A stretch of DNA of 51,069 nucleotides. Origin: Porphyra umbilicalis. Lineage: Eukaryota; Rhodophyta; Bangiophyceae; Bangiales; Bangiaceae. How positions within the stretch are numbered: the stretch's first letter is position 1; each line of letters starts with the position of its first letter. The stretch lies in contig KV919195.1 of NCBI GenBank assembly GCA_002049455.2, positions 1 through 51,069 of the forward strand, read 5' to 3'. The notes under the pieces were generated by a model. It searched no databases, was not told the DNA's origin, and saw only the letters and a list, made by a program, of their open reading frames with translations. A program made the position numbers and the translations under genes. This document shows positions 31,852 through 43,077 of this stretch, piece by piece.

Positions 31852-32993
31852 CAGTGAGTAATTTTCAGTAGCCCCGTTCACCCCAATTCCGCTTCTTTCG
31901 CCCCCCACGCCGCCCGACATGCAGCGCCCACACGCATTTATGGCGCGCCAACGGGAGCGAAGTAGCACGTGTGCGCGCTATGGTCGACGCTTTAGATGGT
32001 GTGGATGATTGTCCAACCGTTGGCCGTCCCAAAACCTCCGCCACCGTCGACCCCACCCGCGGCCACCGCATTCACCCCCACGCAAAGGCAAAACGTGAGC
32101 GTAAAAATCGTGCAGCCGACCATCCTCACCCTCACGTGCGGCGCTAAGCATTCTTGTTCGTCCGTCGAAGCGGGGGAAGCCGCAACACCCGCACTCCCGA
32201 TGCCTTCCGCCCGCCGCTGCGCACCGCGCGCATGGACGGTCGTGGACCGATGGCGTAGCCCGCACCCTCCTCTCGACCTGTGGGGCGCCGCACAGCCACG
32301 GCCGTTACCAAAGTGTGTGTACCGTCCTCGCAATCGCCTCCATCCGAAACACCGTCGCCTGCTCCCGTGCACACGCGTGGCGACGGCCAACTGTGCCAAC
32401 GTCGCATGTGCGTGCATCACTGTTCGGCGGTGGGCGGCGACGAGACGGTGCCGGAGCGGCGCCGACCACGCTTTGTGGGGTGCATACTATGTGTACGACG
32501 TGGAACACCGTAAAAGAAGGTTGGCGGCCGCACATGGGCCGACGCCGGTACAAATACTTTCGCGCGCCGTGTCAGCGGCCAAGACACAGCCAAAGCACGC
32601 GTATGCGCTCGTGCGGGCGCAATGCACGGGAGCTTTCCGGAATGCGATGGTCCCGCCTCCTCCCTAACATCCATGCGCACCCCCAGAACACATGCAGTGC
32701 CACACGTGGGTGCTCTATCGACAGCACCACCACGCGTACTTGTACGAACACCAACCGTGCTGACCGCGGCGTATCGGCCGTATGCAAGGATCAACGGGTG
32801 TCCCTCGGCGCTCGAGTCGTCTCCGGGGGGTCCAACAAGTCCACCACACCCGACATAGGGGGTGGCAGCACGGCGTCAGCGGCAGCGTTGGGGCGCAGCC
32901 AAGGACGGATTAAGGCATCCCCCCCCCCTCCCAGAAGGCGTGAGGGGCGGTTTTGAGAAAATACAACTAAAACCACCCCACACATCCATAAAT
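31852..32993. repeat. Macrosatellite U3, deletion-bearing unit
   Basis: 1142 bp, the shortest full unit. Small deletions near 32502-32520, 32747, 32854 and 32874, most not multiples of three. The 172-aa frame loses its usual stop and runs to 223 aa. Confidence 0.9.
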
Positions 32994-34141
32994 CAGTGAG
33001 TAATTTTCAGTAGCCCCGTTTACCCCAATTCCGCTTCTTTCGCCCCCCACGCCGCCCGACATGCAGCGCCCACACGCATTTATGGCGCGCCAACGGGAGC
33101 GAAGTAGCACGTGTGCGCGCTATGGTCGACGCTTTAGATGGTGTGGATGATTGTCCAACCGTTGGCCGTCCCAAAACCTCCGCCACCGTCGACCCCACCC
33201 GCGGCCACCGCATTCACCCCCACGCAAAGGCAAAACGTGAGCGTAAAAATCGTGCAGCCGACCATCCTCACCCTCACGTGCGGCGCTAAGCATTCTTGTT
33301 CGTCCGTCGAAGCGGGGGAAGCCGCAACACCCGCACTCCCGATGCCTTCCGCCCGCCGCTGCGCACCGCGCGCATGGACGGTCGTGGACCGATGGTGTAG
33401 CCCGCACCCTCCTCTCGACCTGTGGGGCGCCGCACAGCCACGGCCGTTACCAAAGTGTGTGTACCGTCCTCGCAATCGCCTCCATCCGAAACACCGTCGC
33501 CTGCTCCCGTGCACACGCGTGGCGACGGCCAACTGTGCCAACGCCGCACGTGCGTGCATCACTGTTCGGTGGTGGGCGGCGACGAGACGGTGCCGGAGCG
33601 GCGCCGACCACGCTTTGTGGGGTGCATACCATGTGTACGACGTGGACACACCGTAAAAGTACAGGTTGGCGGCCGCACATGGGCCGACGCCGGTACAAAT
33701 ACTTTCGCGCGCCGTGTCAGCGGCCAAGACACAGCCAAAGCACGCGTATGCGCACGTGCGGGCGCAATGCATGGGAGCTTTCCGGAATGCGATGGTCCCG
33801 CCTCCTCCCTAACATCCATGCGCACCCCCAGAACACATGCAGTGCCACACGTGGGTGCTCTATCGACAGCACCACCACGCGTACTTGTACGAAGCACCAA
33901 CCGTGCTGACCGCGGCGTATCGGCCGTATGCAAGGATCAACGGGTGTCCCTCGGCGCTCGAGTCGTCTCCGGGGGGTCCAACAAGTCCACCACACCCGCC
34001 AGTAGGGGGTGGCAGCACGGCGAACAGCGGCAGCGTTGGGGCGCAGCCAAGGACGGATCAAGGCACCCCCCCCCCCTCCCAGAGGGCGTGAGGGGCGGTT
34101 TTGAGAAAATACAACTAAAACCACCCCACACATCCATAAAT
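32994..34141. repeat. Macrosatellite U4, type B
   Basis: 1148 bp. Type B markers: AAAAGTACAGG, GCAATGCATGGG, GAAGCACCAACC, GACCGCGG, CCGCCAGTAGG. Confidence 0.9.
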
Positions 34142-35288
34142 CAGTGAGTAATTTTCAGTAGCCCCGTTTACCCCAATTCCGCTTCTTTCGCCCCCCACGC
34201 CGCCCGACATGCAGCGCCCACACGCATTTATGGGCGCCAACGGGAGCGAAGTAGCACGTGTGCGCGCTATGGTCGACGCTTTAGATGGTGTGGATGATTG
34301 TCCAACCGTTGGCCGTCCCAAAACCTCCGCCACCGTCGACCCCACCCGCGGCCACCGCATTCACCCCCACGCAAAGGCAAAACGTGAGCGTAAAAATCGT
34401 GCAGCCGACCATCCTCACCCTCACGTGCGGCGCTAAGCATTCTTGTTCGTCCGTCGAAGCGGGGGAAGCCGCAACACCCGCACTCCCGATGCCTTCCGCC
34501 CGCCGCTGCGCACCGCGCGCATGGACGGTCGTGGACCGATGGTGTAGCCCGCACCCTCCTCTCGACCTGTGGGGCGCCGCACAGCCACGGCCGTTACCAA
34601 AGTGTGTGTACCGTCCTCGCAATCGCCTCCATCCGAAACACCGTCGCCTGCTCCCGTGCACACGCGTGGCGACGGCCAACTGTGCCAACGCCGCACGTGC
34701 GTGCATCACTGTTCGGTGGTGGGCGGCGACGAGACGGTGCCGGAGCGGCGCCGACCACGCTTTGTGGGGTGCATACCATGTGTACGACGTGGACACACCG
34801 TAAAAGTACAGGTTGGCGGCCGCACATGGGCCGACGCCGGTACAAATACTTTCGCGCGCCGTGTCAGCGGCCAAGACACAGCCAAAGCACGCGTATGCGC
34901 ACGTGCGGGCGCAATGCATGGGAGCTTTCCGGAATGCGATGGTCCCGCCTCCTCCCTAACATCCATGCGCACCCCCAGAACACATGCAGTGCCACACGTG
35001 GGTGCTCTATCGACAGCACCACCACGCGTACTTGTACGAAGCACCAACCGTGCTGACCGCGGCGTATCGGCCGTATGCAAGGATCAACGGGTGTCCCTCG
35101 GCGCTCGAGTCGTCTCCGGGGGGTCCAACAAGTCCACCACACCCGCCAGTAGGGGGTGGCAGCACGGCGAACAGCGGCAGCGTTGGGGCGCAGCCAAGGA
35201 CGGATCAAGGCACCCCCCCCCCCTCCCAGAGGGCGTGAGGGGCGGTTTTGAGAAAATACAACTAAAACCACCCCACACATCCATAAAT
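34142..35288. repeat. Macrosatellite U5, type B
   Basis: 1147 bp. Apparently the same as U4 except TATGGGCGCC in place of TATGGCGCGCC. Confidence 0.9.
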
Positions 35289-36436
35289 CAGTGAGTAATT
35301 TTCAGTAGCCCCGTTTACCCCAATTCCGCTTCTTTCGCCCCCCACGCCGCCCGACATGCAGCGCCCACACGCATTTATGGCGCGCCAACGGGAGCGAAGT
35401 AGCACGTGTGCGCGCTATGGTCGACGCTTTAGATGGTGTGGATGATTGTCCAACCGTTGGCCGTCCCAAAACCTCCGCCACCGTCGACCCCACCCGCGGC
35501 CACCGCATTCACCCCCACGCAAAGGCAAAACGTGAGCGTAAAAATCGTGCAGCCGACCATCCTCACCCTCACGTGCGGCGCTAAGCATTCTTGTTCGTCC
35601 GTCGAAGCGGGGGAAGCCGCAACACCCGCACTCCCGATGCCTTCCGCCCGCCGCTGCGCACCGCGCGCATGGACGGTCGTGGACCGATGGTGTAGCCCGC
35701 ACCCTCCTCTCGACCTGTGGGGCGCCGCACAGCCACGGCCGTTACCAAAGTGTGTGTACCGTCCTCGCAATCGCCTCCATCCGAAACACCGTCGCCTGCT
35801 CCCGTGCACACGCGTGGCGACGGCCAACTGTGCCAACGCCGCACGTGCGTGCATCACTGTTCGGTGGTGGGCGGCGACGAGACGGTGCCGGAGCGGCGCC
35901 GACCACGCTTTGTGGGGTGCATACCATGTGTACGACGTGGACACACCGTAAAAGTACAGGTTGGCGGCCGCACATGGGCCGACGCCGGTACAAATACTTT
36001 CGCGCGCCGTGTCAGCGGCCAAGACACAGCCAAAGCACGCGTATGCGCACGTGCGGGCGCAATGCATGGGAGCTTTCCGGAATGCGATGGTCCCGCCTCC
36101 TCCCTAACATCCATGCGCACCCCCAGAACACATGCAGTGCCACACGTGGGTGCTCTATCGACAGCACCACCACGCGTACTTGTACGAAGCACCAACCGTG
36201 CTGACCGCGCCGTATCGGCCGTATGCAAGGATCAACGGGTGTCCCTCGGCGCTCGAGTCGTCTCCGGGGGGTCCAACAAGTCCACCACACCCGCCAGTAG
36301 GGGGTGGCAGCACGGCGAACAGCGGCAGCGTTGGGGCGCAGCCAAGGACGGATCAAGGCACCCCCCCCCCCTCCCAGAGGGCGTGAGGGGCGGTTTTGAG
36401 AAAATACAACTAAAACCACCCCACACATCCATAAAT
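35289..36436. repeat. Macrosatellite U6, type B
   Basis: 1148 bp. Carries GACCGCGCCG (near 36205), shared only with U7. Confidence 0.9.
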
Positions 36437-37566
36437 CAGTGAGTAATTTTCAGTAGCCCCGTTTACCCCAATTCCGCTTCTTTCGCCCCCCACGCCGCCC
36501 GACATGCAGCGCCCACACGCATTTATGGCGCGCCAACGGGAGCGAAGTAGCACGTGTGCGCGCTATGGTCGACGCTTTAGATGGTGTGGATGATTGTCCA
36601 ACCGTTGGCCGTCCCAAAACCTCCGCCACCGTCGACCCCACCCGCGGCCACCGCATTCACCCCCACGCAAAGGCAAAACGTGAGCGTAAAAATCGTGCAG
36701 CCGACCATCCTCACCCTCACGTGCGGCGCTAAGCATTCTTGTTCGTCCGTCGAAGCGGGGGAAGCCGCAACACCCGCACTCCCGATGCCTTCCGCCCGCC
36801 GCTGCGCACCGCGCGCATGGACGGTCGTGGACCGATGGTGTAGCCCGCACCCTCCTCTCGACCTGTGGGGCGCCGCACAGCCACGGCCGTTACCAAAGTG
36901 TGTGTACCGTCCTCGCAATCGCCTCCATCCGAAACACCGTCGCCTGCTCCCGTGCACACGCGTGGCGACGGCCAACTGTGCCAACGCCGCACGTGCGTGC
37001 ATCACTGTTCGGTGGTGGGCGGCGACGAGACGGTGCCGGAGCGGCGCCGACCACGCTTTGTGGGGTGCATACCATGTGTACGACGTGGACACACCGTAAA
37101 AGTACAGGTTGGCGGCCGCACATGGGCCGACGCCGGTACAAATACTTTCGCGCGCCGTGTCAGCGGCCAAGACACAGCCAAAGCACGCGTATGCGCACGT
37201 GCGGGCGCAATGCATGGGAGCTTTCCGGAATGCGATGGTCCCGCCTCCTCCCTAACATCCATGCGCACCCCCAGAACACATGCAGTGCCACACGTGGGTG
37301 CTCTATCGACAGCACCACCACGCGTACTTGTACGAAGCACCAACCGTGCTGACCGCGCCGTATCGGCCGTATGCAAGGATCAACGGGTGTCCCTCGGCGC
37401 TCGAGTCGTCTCCGGGGGGTCCAACAAGTCCACCACACCCGCCAGTAGGGGTGGCAGCACGGCGAACAGCGGCAGCGTTGGGGCGCAGCCAAGGACGGAT
37501 CAAGGCACCCCCCCCCCCTCCCAGAGGGCGTGAGGGGCGGTTTTGAGAAAATACAACTACAACCAC
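36437..37566. repeat. Macrosatellite U7, type B, split by the copia insertion
   Basis: 1130 bp here plus 17 bp after the insertion (43061-43077), total 1147 when one target duplication is counted. Shares GACCGCGCCG with U6 and lacks one G in AGTAGGGGTGG. Confidence 0.9.
37562..37566. repeat. Copia target-site duplication, left
   Basis: ACCAC directly before the left LTR, repeated at 43056-43060; 5 bp is the normal copia length. Confidence 0.9.
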
Positions 37567-37986
37567 TGTTGGGCTCTGCTCGGGAATTCCATTGGAGCTA
37601 TACTTACACGGGGGCTCTTGGTGACTCAAGCTCGTGTACTTGTTGGCATTCCATTGTGTATGACTTGTACTTGTTTGTACTTGATTTGTGTATCTCTTGG
37701 TGAGCTCCCCCCTTCTCGTGGTGAGCTCGGGGGGGATTGTGCGTGGCGTGGTGACTGGATTGTGCGGCGGTGGGCGGCTTACCACCGGGGAGGCGCATGC
37801 TCCGCTTTGGGAGGTGCGCCGCAGGCCCTGCACACGCGGAGAGTGGAAGTGCCTGGGGAGCACTGAGAGAGGGTCGTCTCTGGGACTGGCAGAGGGGTCG
37901 CCTGGGGTATATCAGGCGGTCCTACTGGGCCCGAAGCCGCCATCCAAGTAAACCAACGCATCCACCTATCTACCTCCCGCTTCACA
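37567..37986 (+). repeat. Left LTR
   Basis: 420 bp starting TGTTGGGCTCTGCTC and ending CGCTTCACA. Contains GTATATCAGG-type AT sequence near 37907 that could belong to the LTR promoter. Confidence 0.93.
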
Positions 37987-38000
37987 GGTTATGGGCCCAG
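37987..38000 (+). promoter_or_regulatory. Primer-binding site, half initiator-tRNA type
   Basis: GGTTATGGGCCCAG directly abuts the left LTR. It is complementary to the anticodon stem-loop of initiator tRNA-Met (CUGGGCCCAUAACC), the primer arrangement known from Drosophila copia, in place of the tRNA 3' end. Confidence 0.75.
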
Positions 38001-38143
38001 CTGTCGCTGGTGGTCATCGTCGTCTTCCCTGCGGTCGCTGGTCGGACGACGTTGCTCGGGTTGCGGTGTGTTCCGGCGTCGCGCGGGCCGATACCGCCGT
38101 CGACGTCGTCAGTGCGGTGCTTGGTTGCGCCGCTGTCGTCAAC

Positions 38144-38872
38144 ATGTCGGACTTCGGCCGCCTTAGCGGCCCACGGTTCGCGCAGCTGGACGACGATTAC
38201 AAGGTGTGGGCGGCGTACCAGCGTGCGCAGCTCAAGAAAGAGAAGCTGTGGACGGCCGTCGTGACGGACCGCCCTGCTTCTGGTTCGGACGACAAGAAGT
38301 CCGACCCGGTGGTCGAAGCGTGGGACGCCATGAACGAGGCGGCGCTGGCGACCATCCAGATGTCGGTCAAGCCCGTGCATCTCAACACGGTCACGTCGGT
38401 TGACACGGCCAAGGAGGCGTGGGACGCGCTCAAGGTCATGTTCGAGGCACGTGACAATGCGCAGCTGCTGCGGCTCATGGACGAGCTGAGCAGCCTGAAG
38501 AAGGGCGGCGACGAAAACATCATCAAGTTTGCGTCGCGCGCCAAGATGATCCGGGACGAGCTTGCCATGCTCGGAAACCCGGTGGACGACAACACGCTCG
38601 CACTGCGTGTCTTGTCGGGGCTTCCGTCAGAGTACGGGATGCTCAGGACGGTCTTGGAGAACAAGGACACCAAGCTCGTCATGTCGGACGTGACGGCTAA
38701 GCTGCTGCAAGTGGAGCAGCGGAGCATTACCGTCGCCTCGTCGAAGCCTTCTGGCAGTGTCAAGTCACAAGCCTTTGCTGCAGCGGCGCACAAGAAGTCG
38801 TTTGACAAGAAGTCGATCGTGTGCTTCTACTGCAACAAGAAAGGGCACATGCAGCGCGATTGCTACAAGTAG
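38144..38872 (+). CDS. Copia Gag (nucleocapsid)
   Basis: ATG 38144 to TAG 38870-38872, 242 codons. Starts MSDFGRLSGPRFAQLDDDY; the middle has the copia Gag region with AWDALKVMFEARDNAQ and LRVLSGLPSEYGML. It ends with a zinc knuckle CFYCNKKGHMQRDC (CX2CX4HX4C). The TAG comes three residues after the knuckle, and the same frame continues into Pol. Packages element RNA in virus-like particles. Confidence 0.88.
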   Translation: MSDFGRLSGPRFAQLDDDYKVWAAYQRAQLKKEKLWTAVVTDRPASGSDDKKSDPVVEAWDAMNEAALATIQMSVKPVHLNTVTSVDTAKEAWDALKVMFEARDNAQLLRLMDELSSLKKGGDENIIKFASRAKMIRDELAMLGNPVDDNTLALRVLSGLPSEYGMLRTVLENKDTKLVMSDVTAKLLQVEQRSITVASSKPSGSVKSQAFAAAAHKKSFDKKSIVCFYCNKKGHMQRDCYK

Positions 38873-41800
38873 AAGGCGGATGAGGCCAAGGGCAAGGGCA
38901 AGCCCGGCGGTGGTGGTCGTGAAGGCGGCCAAGGCGGCGGGCCCCACGCGGGTGCCGCTCTGGCCTACACTGCTTCCACCGGCAATGCCGGGAGCAGCAA
39001 GGCTCACGGGAGCACACGCGGGTTGTCAACCTGGGTGCTTGACTCTGGCGCAACCAACCACATGGCCGCCGGGGATAAGGGCTTCACCGTCCGGACGGCG
39101 GGAAGCGGGGCCGAGGTCACCTTGGCCAACGGCGATAAGGTGCCCATCAAGGGGCACGGCCACGTCTCCATGGACGTTGGCAAAGGAAACATCAAGACGC
39201 GCATGGTGCTCGGGGAGGCTATGCTCGTTCCGGACCTGACTAGCAACCTGCTGTCGGTTCGAGCAGTCGACCGCAATCGAGGTGCGGTGGTGTTTGTCGA
39301 CAACGCCTGCTACATTCTTAGCGACGGGGATGCTGTACGCTTGAGCGGGGTGCTCGACAAGGCGTCGGTGGTCGGCAAGGTGAACGACCTGGAGCAGTAT
39401 GTGCTCAAGGTGACGCCGGTCCAGGCGTCGGCTAACGCGGCATCCACGCGCATAGCCGGGGAGGCGGAGCTGTGGCACCGTCGGTTCAACCACTTGGGGT
39501 TAGAGAACCTCAAGTGGGCGGCCACAATGGTCGACGGCATGCCGTCGTCATTGGCAGACGCCAAGCGCGTCATTGGCACTGTGTGTGTGCCGTGTGTGGA
39601 CGGCAAGATGGTTCAGGCGCCGAGCCCCCGCTCATCTACAGCGACGACCAAGTGCGAGCTGGTGCACACCGACATTGGTGGCCCACTCACGGAGTCGCTG
39701 GGTGGTTCCATCTACTTTATGACGGCGCTGGAGGACTCCACGGGGTTCATCACGGCAACGCCTATCAAGACGAAAGGGATGGCAACGCAGGTTCGCAAGA
39801 CGCGTATCAAGCAGCTTGAGACGCTGACGGGAGTCAAGGTCAAGCGCGTCCGTCATGACGGTGCCAAGGAGTACGTCACCAACGACCTCAAGGCATGGTA
39901 CGAGGACAAGGGCATCACGTCGGAGATGACAGCGCCGTACAAGTCACAGCAGAACGGCAAAGCGAAGCGGGTTAACCGCACGCTGATGGAGCGCGTGCGT
40001 GCTGCTCTGCTCGATGCCGGAGCGGAGGAAGGCCTGTGGGCTGAGGCGTTGGCCTCTGTCGTCCATGTGCTCAACCGGTCCCCCAAGACGGGGCTGGACG
40101 TAACACCGCTGGAGGCCCTAACGGGTCGACGCCCCAACGTCGCGGGATTCCGCATTTGGGGGAGTCGGGCGTGGGCGCTCAAACCCAAGAAGCAGCAACG
40201 CAAGCTGGAGCCAATGATCGACGTAGGCCGCTTTGTCGGCTACACGGTCGGTGGAAAGGCCTACCGCATCCTCGAGGACGAGACGAACCAAGTCTTTGAG
40301 CGTCGAGACGTGCTGATGGAGGAGAACCCGGCTAAGGTCGAGGCGTCGGCAGTGGGGTCAAGCGCTGGTCCCCGGCTGACTGCGGACTATGACGGCGACA
40401 AGGAGGACGCCACGGAAGGGGCAATGGACATGCTCGACGCTGAACGCGGGCGAGAGGACGAGTATGCCCCCGACGACACCTCCGACAGCGATGACGAAGG
40501 CAGTGCTCCCTCCCTTTCTGAAGATAGCGAGGAGGAAGACGAGGACGGCCCCGACGGCTCGATACCGGCGGTCGGTCAAGGACCTGCTACCTGTGACAGC
40601 GCCGCACCTGGGCCTCGTCGCTCGACACGAAAGCCAGCTCCCAAGGTAACATGGTGGGAGAAGGAACCCAAGGCGTACCTGGCAAGCGGTACCAAGTCCT
40701 CGGCTGAAGCGGGTTGCGACCTGCACAAGCCCCCTGTGAACGAGAAGGAGGCGCGTGCTCGTCCTGATTGGCCGCGGTGGAAGCAGGCCATCAAGGAAGA
40801 AGTGGCAGCACACAAGAATCTTGGCACCTGGTCCAAGATTAAGGTGAACAACAAGAAGCAAAAGGCCATCAAGATGCGATTCGTATTCGACATCAAGCAC
40901 GACGCGGAGGGCAAGATGACGCGGGACAAGGCCCGACTCGTGGCCCAAGGCTTCAATCAAGTGACGGGGCGGGACTTTGACGAGACGTTGGCGCCGGTGC
41001 CCAACGCGGCTACCACACGGGCCCTCTTTGCTGTGGCTGCAGCCACGGGCTGGGAGGTTCACCATGTCGACGTCAAGACAGCTTTCCTCAACGCCAAAAT
41101 GGACAAGGAGATGTACATTAAACTCCCTGACGGTATCGAGCCGGAGGGCGTGGAGGAGATGTGTCGGCTTAACCTTGCGCTCTACGGGACAAAGCAGGCT
41201 GAGCGGCTGTGGGGCATCAAGCTCGACAAGGAGCTCAAGGATATCGGTGCAGTGCGGTCCAAGGTGGACCCGTGCCTCTACGAGTGGTGCCACCCTGTGC
41301 ACGGGCGCGTCTTCATTCTCGTGTACGTCGACGACCTTATCGTGGCGGGCGAGAAGCTGGCTGGGGTTGCTGCCGTCAAGCGCTTCGTGTCGGCGAAGTT
41401 TGAAGTACGCGACATGGGGGAGGTCAACGACTTTACTGGCATGAAGGTCATGCGTGACCGTGCGGCGAAGACGCTCACTCTGAGCAACCCGGGGCACACG
41501 GCGACGCTGCTGGAGGCGTTTGGGATGGAGACCTCCACCCCGAACAAGGCGCCAATGGCATCAGGGGTCAAGCTGACTAAGACGGGCGAGGACCTGCGGC
41601 CGGAGGGTAACCGGTACGCCGAGTTGGTCGGCTCCCTCCTCTACCTGTCCACCACGACAAGGCCGGACATCGCCTTTGCCGTGGGGGTGCTGTCGCGGTT
41701 CATGTCTTGCCCTGAGCAGGGCCACATGCGCGCGGCAAAGGGGGTATTGCGCCACCTGCGCGGGACAACCCGCCTTGGGGTGGTTTACGGCGGCAGCGAG

Positions 41801-42322
41801 CCGCTGCAGGGGTTTGTCGACGCCGACTGGGCGGGCGACGTTGACGGCCGTCGGTCCACGACAGGCTTCGTCTTCACCCTCAATGGCGGGCCCATCGCGT
41901 GGGCAAGCAAGCGCCAGTCGACGGTGGCAACCTCGACGGCCGAAGCGGAGTACGTGGCCGCCGCGATGGCAACCAAGGAGGCGCTGTGGCTACGCAAGCT
42001 GCTGTCAGCGCTGGGGGTCGATGGCGGGGCCGTGCCGATGGGGGAAGCCAACCAAGCTTGCCTCGCCTTGGTCAACAACCCCGAAGCCACCGGGCGTACC
42101 AAGCACGTGGACGTCGCGTACCACATGGTGCGTGACTACGTGGCGCGCGGGGAGGTGACGTTCTAATTCCTCCCTAGCGTGGACATGCCGGCAGATGGGC
42201 TGACGAAGCCGCTGCCGGCCCCGGCGTTCATCATGTTTCGCCGCGTCATCGGCGTTGGCTCGGATCTGGGCACCTTGGGGCTTGGCGCTACGCCGGCCCC
42301 ACGTCCTGTTTCCACGTGCTGA
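38873..42322 (+). pseudogene. Copia Pol: protease, integrase, reverse transcriptase, RNase H
   Basis: In frame with Gag. Order: protease WVLDSGATNHM (39032 on), GAG-pre-integrase WHRRFNHLG, zinc-binding VCVPC, integrase HTDIGGPL, VRHDGAKEY and QQNGKAKRVNRT, then reverse transcriptase with FVYDIK-like start, VDVKTAFLNA and the intact catalytic YVDD, then RNase H DADWAGD and TAEAEY. Lesions: the integrase glutamate expected in NGxAER is Lys (AAG 39965-39967), and TAA at 42164-42166 interrupts the RNase H tail, after which the frame continues with PADGLTKPL to TGA 42320-42322. The acidic region around 40380-40560 separates integrase and reverse transcriptase. No ATG follows the Gag stop, so expression would need readthrough. 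Confidence 0.9.
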
Positions 42323-42634
42323 GCCCCTCCGTGGTCGGCGGAGGTCTGTGGCGGAGTGACCAAGGCGACAGGCCGCGTACCCTTTGCGTTTGGCATCGGC
42401 TTTGCGGCGGTTTGGGCCGGTTGTGGTGGCCGGACGGTCGGCTGGGGTATGTCATGTTGCTGTCCGAGTCGGCGGGGGTCGACTGAGCCCCTTTTGTTTT
42501 TTGCACTAACGGCGATTTTTTTTTAGTGAACGGTACCGTTACCGTCCACAAGAAAAATCGCGCAGAGTGCTGGGGACGGTATCGATACCGTCCGATCCGG
42601 TGGATTTACATTAACTCCAATGTAACTGGGGGAG
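42323..42634 (+). other. Copia 3' untranslated region with purine tract
   Basis: Non-coding. Ends in the purine-rich GGGGGAG (42628-42634) directly before the right LTR, the expected plus-strand priming site. A short imperfect repeat of ACGGTA/TACCGT half-sites lies at about 42528-42595. Confidence 0.7.
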
Positions 42635-43055
42635 TGTTGAGCTCTGCTCGGGAATTCCATTGGAGCTATACTTACACGGGGGCTCTTGGTGACTCAAGCT
42701 CGTGTACTTGTTGGCATTCCATTGTGTATGACTTGTACTTGTTTGTACTTGATTTGTGTATCTCTTGGTGAGCTCCCCCCTTCTCGTGGTGAGCTCGGGG
42801 GGGATTGTGCGTGGCGTGGTGACTGGATTGTGCGGCGGTGGGCGGCTTATCACCGGCGAGGCGCATGCTCCGCTTTGGGAGGTGCGCCGCAGGCCCTGCA
42901 CACGCGGAGAGTGGAAGTGCCTGGGGGAGCACTGAAAGAGGGTCGTCCCTGGGACTGGCAGAGGGGTCGCCTGGGGTATATCAGGCGGTCCTAGTGGGCC
43001 CAAAGCCGCCATCCAAGAAAACCAACGCATCCACCTATCTACCTCCCGCTTTACA
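42635..43055 (+). repeat. Right LTR
   Basis: 421 bp, TGTTGAGCTC to CGCTTTACA. Differs from the left LTR by scattered substitutions and one extra G in the GTGCCTGGGGG run. Confidence 0.93.
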
Positions 43056-43060
43056 ACCAC
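43056..43060. repeat. Copia target-site duplication, right
   Basis: ACCAC, followed by the rest of satellite unit U7 (43061-43077). Confidence 0.9.
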
Positions 43061-43077
43061 CCCCCACATCCATAAAT

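Larger units (their letters stand above)
37567..43055 (+). mobile_element. Ty1/copia LTR retrotransposon, 5,489 bp
   Basis: Complete structure: 420- and 421-bp LTRs (TG...CA), primer-binding site, Gag, protease, integrase, reverse transcriptase and RNase H in copia order, purine-rich tract, and 5-bp duplication. The LTRs differ at about nine positions and one indel (about 2 percent), so the insertion is not recent. Two in-frame stops and a changed integrase glutamate make it non-autonomous. It sits inside a satellite unit. Confidence 0.95.

Noticed and set aside
22024..42166. UAG reassigned to an amino acid, suggested by UAG codons in the hAT and copia frames
   Set aside because: leuC and PRMT1 end at UAG exactly where their families end, so UAG is a normal stop; the transposon UAGs are better read as mutations or readthrough.
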